Shown piece by piece: positions 32,109 through 43,011 of a DNA stretch of 64,000 nucleotides. The notes under the pieces are model-generated. The model was not told the origin of the DNA. It did no database searches and saw only the letters and a program-made list of their open reading frames with translations. Each line of letters opens with the position of its first letter. Position 1 is the first letter of the stretch. Position numbers and translations under genes: made by a program. The DNA comes from Umbilicaria muhlenbergii. Its lineage: Eukaryota > Ascomycota > Lecanoromycetes > Umbilicariales > Umbilicariaceae. The DNA lies in assembly GCA_000611775.1 (NCBI GenBank), contig KK106981.1, positions 3,876,129 through 3,940,128 on the forward strand, given 5' to 3'.

Positions 32109-33764
32109 TTAGAACCTTTGATTGATAGGTGTAGGAAGTTTGGGCGAGGTCACAGCATCGCGATGGCCAGCCGAGATGGCCTGTATCCTCTGGATCAGGT
32201 TGCTTGGATCTCGTTAGCTTGACCCTTGAACCTCTAGTGACCGTTGGACTCACTTGACGGGGAGATAAGGGCGGCTCTCCTTGTATATAAGGTCTAGCTT
32301 TTCCTGAGCCTGCTCAGAATGAGTCCCGAAGTGGGATCTAATAATTTCTCTCGACTCTGGCTTCATGGCATTGTACACCTTGTAATTGCACCCATCGAAC
32401 TGGCAGATCCAAGTATCACCGGGAACTTGGGGTTCATAAAATGGCAGTGCATGCTGCGTAATTTTAACCGTTGTACGGCGCACTGGCAGCTCCGAAAGAG
32501 CGGAGTCTCGCGATAACGTAGTAGCTGGAGATAGCGGAACGATATTGGAAGCTTTGTCTGTATCGGCTCCGGTGAAAATCCCATTTGCAGGGGTCGGCGA
32601 CTCTACGCTATGAGAGTTCTCACTTAAATCGTCCTCATCGTAATCAGAACGCAGGCTCTGCCGCCGCCCCGCTGCTTTCTTTGACGACTTGCCGCCTGCA
32701 GGCCTCAATACCGACTTACGCTTCCGAGTAATGTTACTGCCCGAGATTTTGGAGCCTCCATCAGTCTCCTCGTCGGGCTTCTCGTCTTGCTTTAGTGGTG
32801 TTCGGGGCCGATTACTTGGGCGACAAGCTCGTCGCTTCGTTCCTCTCGGGCCTTCATCTACTTTGGCCAGTCGAGTTTCCTCCTCAATCTGCCTCTCGAT
32901 GTCATCTGTATCCACTGCTAGAGCTACCTTTGCCTCAATCGCGTGGTATTCATCCTGAAGGGGCAGTCAGCACAGGGTACCGCCGCACATACCTATGGCC
33001 ACCTACTCGGAATTTGTGTTTTAGGTGACGAAGAACCTGTGAATCCGACCAGGATAGGTTTTCTTGACCTTCCAACATCGATGTGATGAGGAATTCCCGA
33101 TGCTGGTAAAAGCCCTCCACGACGTCGCTAGCATCTTCGCGTCGGCACTTGGGCTGCTTCAGAAACTGCCACATGTGAGTGAAGGAAATGAGCTAGATGG
33201 GGATCGTCTGAGAACCCACGCTTCGAAATTGAGCAACGGCATAACGCTCAAGAGCTTTTGCATTTGCTTGTGGCATGCGGGTTATGGCATTCTTGTACTT
33301 GTCGGCCAAAAAATACAACATATTGGTAGCCTCGACCATGTCTTCGAAAGTTTCTTCGTACACTTTCACCGGGTCTTTGACCTCAAACCAGCCAGCCTTG
33401 CCCGCTGCCCAGAAGCCTGATGTGCCATCATTGTACTGTGCGTGGGCGTATGCCTCAACATTGTTGATGACTATCGGTTTCCTTCGATAGTATTTCTTGT
33501 CACGCACTGCCACGAAAGTCAGTAATGTCGATGATTGAGGAGGCAGGCGACATTACCGAGATGGATCTGATCCTCGTCGACTTCATCCAGAAAGCCCTCG
33601 ACCTTCACCGGATGAGTCCTGTGAGCTGCAAGGAGACTTACAAGATCGCCCGTGTGTTGGGACGAGATCTTGATCTTCGTCAGACCGAACTCGGGCCACG
33701 AATCGGAGTCGCCCTTGATCGCCGCGTGCTTCGGGCGGAGCACTTTTTCTTCAGCGATTAACAT
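32109..33764 (-). CDS. RFTS-domain protein with C-terminal C2H2-like finger (Raf2/DIM-7-like heterochromatin candidate)
   Basis: This is a 482-aa protein in five exons on the minus strand: 33764-33557, 33506-33220, 33165-33007, 32954-32254, 32202-32109. Residues of about 45-165 resemble the replication-foci-targeting (RFTS) fold seen in DNMT1 and in fission-yeast Raf2: GLTKIKISSQHTGDLVSLL, YAHAQYNDGTSGFWAAGKAG followed by WFEVKDPVKVYEETFEDMV. A disordered Arg/Lys-rich region follows, then a C-terminal zinc-finger-like motif C-x4-C-x16-H-x3-H (WICQFDGCNYKVYN...SHFGTH). The known family role is recruiting H3K9 methylation through the Rik1/CLRC or DCDC complex; the assignment here is inferred from architecture. 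Exon 4 can also simply stop at 32250 if the last intron is retained, giving a shorter C-terminus. It is divergent from PUS4. Confidence 0.68.
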
Positions 33765-34503
33765 GACGCGCCATTTCCCAAAGCACTAAAGGATGCTGGT
33801 CTCGGTTGTGGATTCCATCAATGTCACTCCCCGGACGGATAATTGTGTGATTGCGTATCCGCTCCCTCCTACCTCTGTGCAGAGACAGAGAGAAAGAGAA
33901 AGAGAAAAAGAGTGAGAGAGAAAGGGAAAGGGAACATTTCCAGGAGGAGGGGTGAGACTGTCACTGGTGAGACGGTCACCCTCAGCCCTGTCGGCTTTGC
34001 ATGGCAGGTGCGGGGCACTAACGCAATTCAGCATTGACCTTCGCTTCGCTTTCGGTACTCGTACTCGTACTTTGGATGAGCCTCAGGGCAGCGTCGAGGT
34101 CGTCCAGGGGTGAGGGTTGAGCACAGCCCCTGAGCACAGTCCCTGAGCTGGAAATTGTTCAATCCGCATTTTCATCTCCATCTTCCACCTCGACAACTGC
34201 ATCTCTCACCAGCCACGGAGTGAAGAGAGTGCGGCTTGCAAGACAACTGCATCTTCTTGCGTCCTGAGCTTGAGCTTGGGCCTGACGAAAGATGATCTAG
34301 CGCACTTCCACGTGCAATCAAGTAGCTGCCCTGCCGCCTACTCGTGCAAGCATCTCGGCCGAGTCATATACAAGCGACCTCGTACCTGCCACCTTGCCGA
34401 TCACCTCCAGCGCATACTGCACGAAGAACACTAGGCGTCCATTCGTTGCATTGGGACAGCGACTCGTTCAATGAACGCTCCTAGCTTCTTCTTCAGATCA
34501 ATT
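33765..34503. promoter_or_regulatory. Bidirectional promoter region, RFTS gene / PUS4
   Basis: This 739-bp region separates divergent starts. It contains an AGAGAAAG-type purine repeat at 33880-33935 and repeated TACTCGTACTCG-like words at 34058-34072. No gene is supported. Confidence 0.45.
33878..33935. repeat. Purine-rich AGAGAAAG low-complexity repeat
   Basis: This is a run of GAGA/GAAAG units on the plus strand in the shared upstream region of two divergent genes. Confidence 0.7.
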
Positions 34504-35782
34504 ATGCCCACAGCCAAGCTTGTCGAAGGGGTCTTTGGTACCGTCCACCCATCTACCTCCGGGCTCTGCACTGCTGACCTTGCGCTCCTGCCAACTAGCA
34601 ATCAACAAACCTAAAGGTTCCACTTCTGCTCAAGTAGTTCGTGAGCTCCAACAAGCCTTCAATCCGTCCAAACTCTTCGCCTCGGCGATCGAAGCTGAAA
34701 AGGCGGCAAGGAACAAGTTGAGCGCCAACCAACGCAACCGCCGAAAAGATAAGCGCGTGCAGGTCAAAATTGGCCATGGAGGCACGTTGGACCCATTGGC
34801 GACGGGTGTGCTCATAGCCGGCGTGGGAAACGGAACGAAGCAGCTGCGGGGGTTTTTGGAATGTACCAAAGCATACGAAACCGTTCTTCTCTTTGGCGCA
34901 GCAACAGACACATATGATAGGGAGGGGAAGATTCTCAGCAAAGCACCTTATACTCATGTTACGCGGGAGGCAGTTGAGAAGGCATTAGCTGACTTCAGGG
35001 GAAAGATTATGCAACGACCACCTCTGTATTCCGCCCTGCATGTTCAAGGGAAGCGGTTATATGAATATGCCCGAGAAGGTAAGGAGGTTCCTACGGAAAT
35101 TGTGGAACGCCCGGTCGAGGTGCAAAGTCTCGAGATCGTAGAGTGGCTGGAAGGTGGAAATCATCCGTTTAAATGGCCAGTGCAGGAGGCGGAGAAGAAA
35201 GAGAAATTGGTAGCTGAGAAGGTGCTTCATCTGAAGGACACGTTGGCAAAGAGAGGAACCGGAGATTCAAGTCCCGGTGGAGCCAACGAAGGGACCTTTG
35301 TTAGTACCACTGCGAACAAACGTCCTCTGGATGAAAAGGATGATTTAGTGTCCGAAAAGGGACCAGAACTGAAACGAGCGAAAGGAGATTCAGGCCTACT
35401 CATGTCAGGAGCGCTACAGGCTTCAGATGGTGATGCTTCCAAGATGAATGAAACAACAGTCATCAACCGCAGCGAATCGCCATCTCCTAACAACGGACCG
35501 CCAGCTGTCAGGCTCCGCATGACGGTGACATCTGGATTCTACGTTCGATCACTATGCCACGATCTTGGCAAAGCCGTTGGCTCGCTGGGCATGATGAGCG
35601 AATTGGTTCGGACACGGCAGGGAGAGTTTGAATTATCCAAGAATGTGCTGGATTATGAGGACCTTGGGAAAGGCGAAGAGGTATGGGGACCCAAGGTCGA
35701 AGGCATGCTCGATAACTGGGAACGCAAGCACGGAAGGGGTGCCAGTGAAAGGCGGAGCAATGAAATGGAGCCAGGATCCTAG
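34504..35782 (+). CDS. PUS4: tRNA pseudouridine-55 synthase PUS4 (TruB family)
   Basis: This 405-aa enzyme isomerises U55 in the T-loop of elongator tRNAs. Exons: 34504-34537 and 34599-35782. Splicing the short first exon (MPTAKLVEGVF) to AINKPKGSTSAQVVREL rebuilds the conserved TruB start; an unspliced upstream frame is spurious. The catalytic motif GHGGTLDPLATGVLIAGVG carries the nucleophilic Asp at about residue 76. Other landmarks are KAYETVLLFGAATDTYDREG, QRPPLYSALHVQGKRLYEYAREG and SGFYVRSLCHDLGKAVGS. A disordered Lys/Ser-rich insert of about 100 residues (about 230-330) splits the domain, as in other fungal Pus4. The C-terminus ends with a basic, Glu-rich tail. Confidence 0.95.
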
Positions 35783-36158
35783 TTCCGGATCTGGCCCCTC
35801 CAGAGTCGCCAGTCCGCGCCAGTCCGAGAACATAGACTTGTACTCTACAAAGGCAAGGCCCCCATCACGGCAGTATGGTCAGTGGCCGCCTTACACGGTT
35901 CAAGGCAGATCGAATGATTAATCTCCGACCTATACCTAATGATATCCCATGGCAAGCGATGCTTGCTTCCGAACTCCTCTAACATACACTATTTGCAAGT
36001 GCCCATAAGGCCGCACGTCCATTCTGAACAACGCCGTCACAATGCACCTCTACTCCCAAAATCATCCAACCCTCGCGACAGACCCGACAAGACGCGCACA
36101 TTTCTGAAAACGCCTTCACCATCTATGGTAAATTCGCCCGCAGCGACGCCGTACAATC
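35783..36158. other. Convergent intergenic region, PUS4 / transporter
   Basis: These 376 bp contain only 3' flanks; no gene or RNA was seen. Confidence 0.55.
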
Positions 36159-37783
36159 TCACTTCCTTGTCTCCTCCTCTTGCTCGTTACTCTCATAAGT
36201 GACGAAGATGAACGAGAAGAACACAACAGCAGCACCGAGCCAGTATGCTAGACTTGAATTCTGGGAATTGAGGATCATTTGACCGATTAGCGACAGCGGT
36301 ATCGTCAAGCTAAGTCCAACGGTGACAACGAGTGGCGAGGTGAGAAGCATCGCGTACGCCCAGCAAAAATCGGAGATCAAGGATGTGATTGAATTGATCT
36401 GTTCCGCTTGGTTAGCAATCGATGATGCTACTCATTCAGCCATAACATGCACCACTCACCAGCACTATAGCCAGGATTCGTCTTGTTGGGGGTAGCTCGA
36501 AGGTTTCAACGCCCGAAAGGTGAAGGACGAAGAAGCCCGGCCATAGCAATACTACGTTAAAGACTCCCACGAAACCGAAGAACAAGGGCATGTTGACCCT
36601 GCCCTCGTCTCCCATCCGTATCTTCATGAGAATCGTGTAGACACCATAAAGCACAGCGCTGCCGAGGGCGAAAGAATCTCCAATCGCAATTTGCCCCCGA
36701 GACTTGTGTGGAAACGACCCTCTGTTCTTGTCGTTACTGCCAGATAGATCAACGCTCGAAATCAAAACAACGCCCGCCAGGGAAGCGAAGACTCCGAGGA
36801 GCTTCTTCAGAGTAAACCTTTCGCCACCAATCACGGCGCCGACCAGAAGAGTCCAGATGCCTGTGAGAGTCAGCAAGTGACTTGTGTGTAGCAAGGACAT
36901 AGTTGGACATACTGCTGGTGGAAGTCAATATAGTCGAGCTAGCCACGGTTGTGTAGTGTAGACACGCCGTGGTGAAGTAATTGGCCTAAAACCTGGCGTC
37001 AGCGGTGTCTCATCGTCTGCAGTCTGTCGTGTTTCAATACCGCAAACTACAGCACCTGTCAGCTTCATTTCATTATCTTGGAGGAAAGACCATTTGTCTT
37101 ACCCAAAGCATGCAGAACTCGAGGCTTAGCTTTGCCGTCTCCCTGACATCCAATGCCGCTTCCGTACCTTCGGGCCAGGCAGGTCCCAACGCTTCGGGAG
37201 CAGCCGCTTGACTGCCAAACAGACCGCGGCTACTTCCAGAGTTTCCACCCCGTAAGACCTCGTCGTACTCATCCGGCTTCAGATAGGCTGGCTCCTCATC
37301 ACTCATGATTGGTGTATAGCTAGAGGACTCCTTCCTTCCCCGCCAGACTCTGGTGATTGAACCATTGCTGGCGTAAAGCCGTCTGATGAGGATCACGAAG
37401 AGGAATATTGAGAAGAACGAGGTGTTGACGTATGTAACGAAGTAAGGCTTGGAGTAGGTATTATCCGCGAAGATGGTCTGTAGATTGCGTGTCAGCTGCG
37501 TGTGATACGGAACCTGTGAGCATTGACGTCTTACGCTGGCTAGAAATTGGGATGCAGTCCATAGGAACACAGTAACAAGGAGTAATATGATTCCTAGTGT
37601 TCGCCGTGCGACGCCCAGTAAGGATGGCTTAACCGGTATGCCTGACCCTGAAAGAGTGTTCTCGGAGGTTGGTGAAGATGTAGACCTCCTCAAGTCCTCA
37701 GCCAGGACATGATCTCCCTCGACGTATGGTACAGCAGTATCCTCAGCAGCCGCTGGAGGCATTGCAGTAACGGTAGCGCTCAT
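36159..37783 (-). CDS. SLC35F5-like (EamA/DMT superfamily) membrane transporter
   Basis: This is a 445-aa polytopic protein of the drug/metabolite transporter superfamily; the closest known fungal relatives are the SLC35F-type vacuolar or thiamine-related proteins (Thi74/YML018C group). The substrate is unknown. Exons on the minus strand: 37783-37535, 37477-37103, 36985-36913, 36860-36460, 36398-36159. A hydrophilic N-terminus precedes helix 1 (GIILLLVTVFLWTASQFL) and helix 2 (NTSFFSIFLFVILI), then a long cytosolic loop with YLKPDEYDEV. A dense helix block follows (SIWTLLVGAVIGGERFTLKK; LLGVFASLAGVVLISSVDL; FFGFVGVFNVVLLWPGFFVL; MLLTSPLVVTVGLSLTIPLS; YWLGAAVVFFSFIFV). About ten helices fit the family. 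The short 73-nt third exon is supported by ANYFTTACLHYTTVASST. Confidence 0.88.
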
Positions 37784-38408
37784 TGCCACAGAATGTTTAA
37801 GGAGGCTTCCACAAAGTCGGCCAGTCAATGGTAGCGACCGCGGATGGAAGATGACATTTGTATTCGCTCTTCACTGACGGTGGGCAGCACCATGATTACA
37901 CGTCGGTTTCTTGATCTCAGTCCACACAGCAAGGGGCGCAGTTGGAAGGTCTTGTGCGGCGTCGGTGACGACGGTGGAGTAGTATGATTGGCTGTTGATC
38001 GTTACGTTCATTGCTCCCATCGCGTTAGCGCAAGTCATGAGCACATATACTTGACATGCGCCGCAGTCACAGCCAGAGTCAGAGTCACAAGCACTTGTGA
38101 TACCTCGCAGTTTATACGATCATAATATGACAATACTGGCAGTATTCAGGCAAAACCAATAGCACTGCGCCAGGATCCCTCTCTTCCTGCGTTTTTCAAC
38201 TCAACCCCAAGTGTGGCGCAAGCCATTGCATTGATCCTACCGCCGGCTTGTATATACTGCTATGCCTTGGCCCTTCAAAATAATGTGTATAGACATGAAT
38301 GTGACGAGACCTGTACATGCTGGAAAAGGTCGCTGGACGCCAAGAGAACCGTCGCTATTCTGACTATCGATATTACTCCAGGAAGTTGAGAAAAGCCACG
38401 GCATGTGG
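37784..38408. other. Intergenic, YPT7 3' side / transporter promoter
   Basis: These 625 bp hold no supported gene. They include the upstream region of the transporter and the 3' UTR of YPT7. Confidence 0.55.
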
Positions 38409-39317
38409 CTAACATGCACAGCCGTCGCGTTCTTTGTCTAAGTGAATGTCTATCGGGTCCGAGAAATCACCGCTAAACTCTTCTGACTCCTCTTGCGCTA
38501 AGGCATTCCTGGCAATGACTGTAGATGTCAAGATTAGCTTCAGCAATCCGATGAGTGCAGAAGGAGTCCACAAAGACTCACCCTCAAATGCTTGCTCGAC
38601 GTTGACGGCCTCCTTGGCACTGGTTTCAAAGTATGGAATGTTTCCCTTGGACTGACAAAAGGTCATGGCTCTCTTTGAAGATATCATCCTCTTGTTCTCC
38701 TCCACATCTATCTTATTGCCAAGGACCACCTAGCCGCATATTAGTTGACGTTTATAACAAGATAGGCAAGAAAGAAGACTTACAAAAGGGAAACTTTCTG
38801 GGTCCCGTGGACTTGCTTGTATCAGGAACTCATCGCGCCAGCTGTCTAAAGTATCGAAACTTTTGGAGTTGTTTACGTCGTAGACAAGAACACAGCAATC
38901 GGCACCTCTGTAGAAAGCAACACCTAGCGACTGAAAGCGCTCTTGCCCAGCAGTATCCCATAGCTGAGCATGGTTTCAGCGACGTATGTAAAGGTCATGC
39001 ATGGCTTGTACAGACCTGCATTGTCACCAGGCGGTCATCAACCAACACCTCCTTTGTGAGAAAGTCTGCGCCGATGGTGGCCTTGTAGCTCGCACTGAAT
39101 TTCTTGTTGACCTAAGTTGACAACGAATCAGTACCTCTGTGTCGCGACATGCTCTTCCTCCGAGTGGGCGTACATATTGGTTCATTAAGCTCGTCTTCCC
39201 AACACCGCTGTCGCCTAGGATAATAACCTTGAAGCCTCGCATGATTAGGCCACGTGAACTAGTTGGAATGTTTTATTCTTGACACACCTTGAGAAGAACC
39301 TTCTTTCTCGAAGCCAT
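38409..39317 (-). CDS. YPT7: Rab7 GTPase Ypt7
   Basis: Ypt7 is the late-endosome/vacuole Rab that recruits HOPS and drives homotypic vacuole fusion and autophagosome-vacuole fusion. This 205-aa model has six exons on the minus strand: 39317-39288, 39227-39174, 39111-39016, 38963-38784, 38729-38582, 38518-38409. GTPase motifs are GDSGVGKTS (P-loop), the switch I segment [22 protein letters not shown] and ETSAK; switch II is followed by the Rab7-typical [20 protein letters not shown]. The C-terminus DGCAC supplies the geranylgeranylated cysteines. The length and every junction match fungal Rab7. It is divergent from ATG16, another autophagy gene. Confidence 0.96.
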
Positions 39318-39906
39318 GCTGCCTGCAAGTGGGACCTGGAGAGTGGGTCCAACCGGCTGCGATGACTGTGATGGATTTCGGCGCAGGTCCGATGTTGGGT
39401 CAAGATCAAGGCTTACCTAGCTATGGTGTAGGTCCCGTGCGGATTCCGGGTAGGAAAGGTGAGGTCGATGTTGTGGGTATTGATGGTTGGGTGGCATGGG
39501 GAGTAGAATACTTACCTTACCTACGGTATCTTACCTTACCGCACGAGCGCACCCATGTCATGAGGCTGAGGCAGGCGTAAGGTAATCGTTATCGCCGGAC
39601 CCGGATCTTGGCGAGCCAGAGAGCGAACAACTTTATGCAAGCCTTGTGCATCAAGAGCCCCCCACCACAGGTCGGTATTCACTACCGCCATCAAGTATCA
39701 GGCATCAAACATTAGACATCAGACATCAGACGTCAGACGTCAAGCGATGATCCCTCGAGGACTTTACTTCTGTAGAGACATGGAGCTGCCGTTGGACTGA
39801 CCATCTTGACTTCAGTCTCGCGCGTTGTGTTCTATTGACTTGAAACATGCACCCCAGATATTCCAGTCTCCTATCCAAACGTTGGCCTCCGACTTGATCC
39901 CACCAC
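39318..39906. promoter_or_regulatory. Bidirectional promoter region YPT7 / ATG16
   Basis: These 589 bp separate two divergently transcribed autophagy-related genes. They contain repeated CTTACC/GGTAAG words at 39510-39590 and an ACATCAG heptamer tandem repeat at 39700-39742. No coding gene is supported. Confidence 0.5.
39700..39742. repeat. 7-bp tandem repeat ACATCAG/ACGTCAG
   Basis: Six or so head-to-tail heptamers (GCATCAA, ACATTAG, ACATCAG twice, ACGTCAG twice) lie about 165-205 nt upstream of the ATG16 start. Several copies contain TGACGT/ACGTCA, the half-site of bZIP/CRE-type factors. Confidence 0.7.
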
Positions 39907-40636
39907 ATGGCTTCCTGGCGTAGCGAATACATGTCCGCTCTTGATGAACGTGACAAGCAGGAGAAGGCCGGGCAGGACATTTTCAATGCTTGTTGGGATC
40001 AACCCCCCAAATTCCTGACGTCAAAACCACTGACTCGGAGTTTCTAGATAACAAGCTCGCTGATAGAGCGGCGACCCTCGAGGCCGCTTCATCTACAGAG
40101 AGCCCTACGGTAGAAGGCCTCTCGGCCTCCCCACCCCATGCCAAAGGACGTACTACAAATACCGCTGATTCGCGGTCGTCCAGTCCTGCGCAGGCTGAGG
40201 CGTTAGCAAGGCTGAGGCAGGATCTCACTGAGGCCCAGCGCACCAAAGGGGAGCAACAGTCGCGCTTGAAGTCGGTCACCGATGAGCTGGAGCGGCTCAA
40301 GGTCAAGTCTAGGATGGATACTCAGCGCATCAGCGAACTCACCACGGAGAAGGCAGGTCTGTTGATGAGGATGAGGGATCGCGACGACGAGCTGAGAGAA
40401 AAAGCTAAGCTTTTAGAGGTACTTCGAATCTTGGTAACGGCACTGCCGTTCACGATACTGATGTCGGCTTGTCGCAGAATGTTCATGATGAGACCGTGTC
40501 ACTAACTCTACAACTGAACATGGCGGAGGAACGGTCAGGGAAGCTACAGAGAGAGAACAGGGATTTGGTGGATCGCTGGATGGCACGAATGAGTCAAGAA
40601 GCCGATGCGATGAACAACGCCTCCAGGTTTTCTTAA
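39907..40636 (+). CDS. ATG16: Autophagy protein ATG16
   Basis: Atg16 dimerises by a coiled coil and joins Atg12-Atg5 to form the ligase that lipidates Atg8 on the forming autophagosome. This 204-aa model has exons 39907-39991, 40048-40418, 40478-40636. The N-terminal Atg5-binding helix is [20 protein letters not shown]. After a disordered linker comes the coiled coil (about 95-190; [53 protein letters not shown]). The C-terminal signature [20 protein letters not shown] is diagnostic. As in other fungi there is no WD40 domain. Intron 1 has an unusual GTTGGG donor, but the join rebuilds the conserved FNAYNKLADRA. Confidence 0.94.
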
Positions 40637-40889
40637 GCCGTTTCATGGCCGCCTTGCGACCCCAATGAGTCTATGATCTATGGTAGCAGCTGAGGTCCGG
40701 TCATGTGTGGGTATAACGAAACGGACCGTACTCCAAAACATGCAGCAGTGTCTGTCCATCTAATGCGGTTTTTCCCAACTCCATCTACCAAGATCTAAAT
40801 AGGCCCCTTGAGCTAGATCGAAATCCAAAGCTCCGAGGCGATCTGCGCTTCTCTTGCCGAGTCCGATCAAACCTTCTGGGGTTTCGGAA

Positions 40890-42428
40890 TTACATGTTGT
40901 TCTTGTCAACGAAAGATCTAAGCTTAGAGCTATCCTTCTTGGCCACAAAATAGGTCCCTGCCGCGTCTGTCCAGCTCACTGAGTCAGACCAGTAGCGCTT
41001 CGTTTCCACTTCGAGAAGATTGACCGGTGAATTGAGATTCCTTGACGTGATTTTATGGCCATGAGGTACGAACGATTTCAAAGAGACGATTTGGCATCCC
41101 TCTTTCAGGTCGAGAAAGAGATTCATCAAGCCGTTGTTGAGCTGTGGAGTAAATGCCTGGTTGTTGACCAGGACAACATCAGCTTTTTGTAAAACGCTAC
41201 CGATGGCCGCACTTTTCAAGAAGTCGCCTCTTTCGAGATGAATATCCCCAGCAGCAAGACCCCATAACCGGCATCGCGCCTTGAATTCCTTCTCTTGGAG
41301 CTCCGCGAGGTCGCACGCATTATCCATCATCTCGCAGCCCCAGCTTTCACAGCCAATCTCTAGCGCGGCCTGCAGGACAACGTTCCCTACCCCAGATCCC
41401 AAGTCTACGAAGATGTGATCGGACTTCATTCTCGTGTCTTTGAATATTTTAGATATGAACCTCGGTAGCAGTTCTCCATAGACGTTGTCCGTGCCATTTT
41501 CGTATTGCCGCAGGGTGCCAACTCGGGGCGAAACCGTGCGTGAGTAAGTCTGGGTAAGGACTCTCTCGATCAAGGGCAAATCAAGGCTGTGCAAGCTGTC
41601 AAGTATCCTACCAATAACTCCATCCCGCCGTAGCTTCGTCAGTGCATCGTTCCATTCCGTGATCACCTCCCGAAAGTCATTCTCCGATTGTCGCTGTATC
41701 GCCCGCTTGAGCCTCCGCGGATAGCCATGGCTATCATCCATGAACTTCTCGCTCTCAGCCGTTGGCAGATAGTTCAGGGCGACGGATTCGATGACCTCTC
41801 TAATGTCTTCGAGCGGTCTGAAATCGTCATTCTCGCGTGGGGTGACCAGCTGAAATCTACAAGCTGTCAGTATCACTGCAGAACTACTCGATGCACTGAG
41901 CACACCATACCTCTCTCTGTGCGAGGCTGAGGGATATTGCAACTCTATCTCGGCGCAGCCCGTCGATTCTCCAAAGGCAGCAACAAACTTGCTGGACTTG
42001 TCTACTGATGCGATATCTGCAGCGTGTACCATAGGGAAAGCTGTGGCATCTGCTTCTGAAAAGGCCTTTTGGCATCGGATCTGGCGTTTTGGGTCCGCCT
42101 CTGTCTCAGCACTGGTCTTAGCCCTCTTTCGTGAAGCGCCCAGCGAAACGTCACTACCACTGTCATCGCTGCTCGTATCGAAGCGCTGCTGTGCTGGTGA
42201 GACCCGCTTCCGTGAGTCTTGACGGCGTGGTTTCAGCGAAGTGGAGGTCGTCCCGTTGCGCTTCAAGCCTTGCGAAGGCCGAGAGTTGTCGATTTTAGAT
42301 CTTTGTGGGGTGGGAATGAAGCGCTTACGCGGATCAGGAGCTGTGGAGACGGTCTCTCTTCTGATCTGCGATGTTTGGGGCTTCAGGGCTGTTTGACCTT
42401 TTTTCTGGATATGGTCAAAGAAACCCAT
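40890..42428 (-). CDS. DOT1: Histone H3-K79 methyltransferase DOT1
   Basis: Dot1 methylates H3K79 in nucleosomes, limiting spread of silencing and acting in the DNA-damage checkpoint. It appears as a 512-codon open frame, but a 54-nt in-frame intron at 41857-41910 (GTATGG...TTGTAG) is likely; its removal joins ASHRER to [12 protein letters not shown] and gives 494 aa. The N-terminal half is basic and disordered ([30 protein letters not shown]), suited to nucleosome binding. The catalytic domain has [16 protein letters not shown] motif [21 protein letters not shown] (about 320-340), acidic motif [15 protein letters not shown] and the [13 protein letters not shown] catalytic loop. The C-terminus has the family [14 protein letters not shown]. 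It is convergent with ATG16. Confidence 0.96.
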   Translation of the reverse strand: MGFFDHIQKKGQTALKPQTSQIRRETVSTAPDPRKRFIPTPQRSKIDNSRPSQGLKRNGTTSTSLKPRRQDSRKRVSPAQQRFDTSSDDSGSDVSLGASRKRAKTSAETEADPKRQIRCQKAFSEADATAFPMVHAADIASVDKSSKFVAAFGESTGCAEIELQYPSASHRERYGVLSASSSSAVILTACRFQLVTPRENDDFRPLEDIREVIESVALNYLPTAESEKFMDDSHGYPRRLKRAIQRQSENDFREVITEWNDALTKLRRDGVIGRILDSLHSLDLPLIERVLTQTYSRTVSPRVGTLRQYENGTDNVYGELLPRFISKIFKDTRMKSDHIFVDLGSGVGNVVLQAALEIGCESWGCEMMDNACDLAELQEKEFKARCRLWGLAAGDIHLERGDFLKSAAIGSVLQKADVVLVNNQAFTPQLNNGLMNLFLDLKEGCQIVSLKSFVPHGHKITSRNLNSPVNLLEVETKRYWSDSVSWTDAAGTYFVAKKDSSKLRSFVDKNNM

Positions 42429-43011
42429 GTCACGAGGGCTTTACACAAATTTGCAGTAATGCATCATTATGTAGCAAAATATAGAAAGAATACTGGGCTC
42501 GAAGCAAAGAGCAAAGTCTGTGGCTGGAGCAGTGGAAGCAGAAGAGGGGGTGGAGGAAATGATAGAGATGGATGATATGTAGGAGAAATGAAGGTGTCGG
42601 TGTTGATCGCATGGTTCAGATGCACAAGCATGGGCACAAATGCACAAAGTTCTTAGGTTATGCTCGACATCCGAGACAGCGTCGGAGAAGCACCCTTGCA
42701 GGTCAGCATCTCTACCCTTCACCTACCGTTGCTCCCGAAAGACTACAGTCGAGATCCAGCTACGGATGATCACTCGCCATCTGACGAGCAACACAAGGGA
42801 CAGACTGGTTGATAATAACGGCACAGCGCTATGAAACATTGACGTGTCTATAATATGTACAGAGTCAATTGTGCATTCCTACTACTATTTTTACCGTGTC
42901 GAACATGATCCTCTATTTCTCATACGCCATGTCTCTATCCTCCTAAAGCGCCAGTTTTCAGCGCCCTGAGATCCACGCCAGACGACCGTTGCTACAACTT
43001 CTATACACATT
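42429..43011. other. Tandem intergenic region upstream of DOT1
   Basis: These 583 bp hold the DOT1 promoter and the 3' UTR of the next minus-strand gene. Nothing else is supported. Confidence 0.55.

Noticed and set aside
34520-34600. Upstream extension of the PUS4 frame (MSKGSLVPST...)
   Set aside because: It reads through intron 1. The spliced start at 34504 gives the conserved EGVFAINKPKG sequence.
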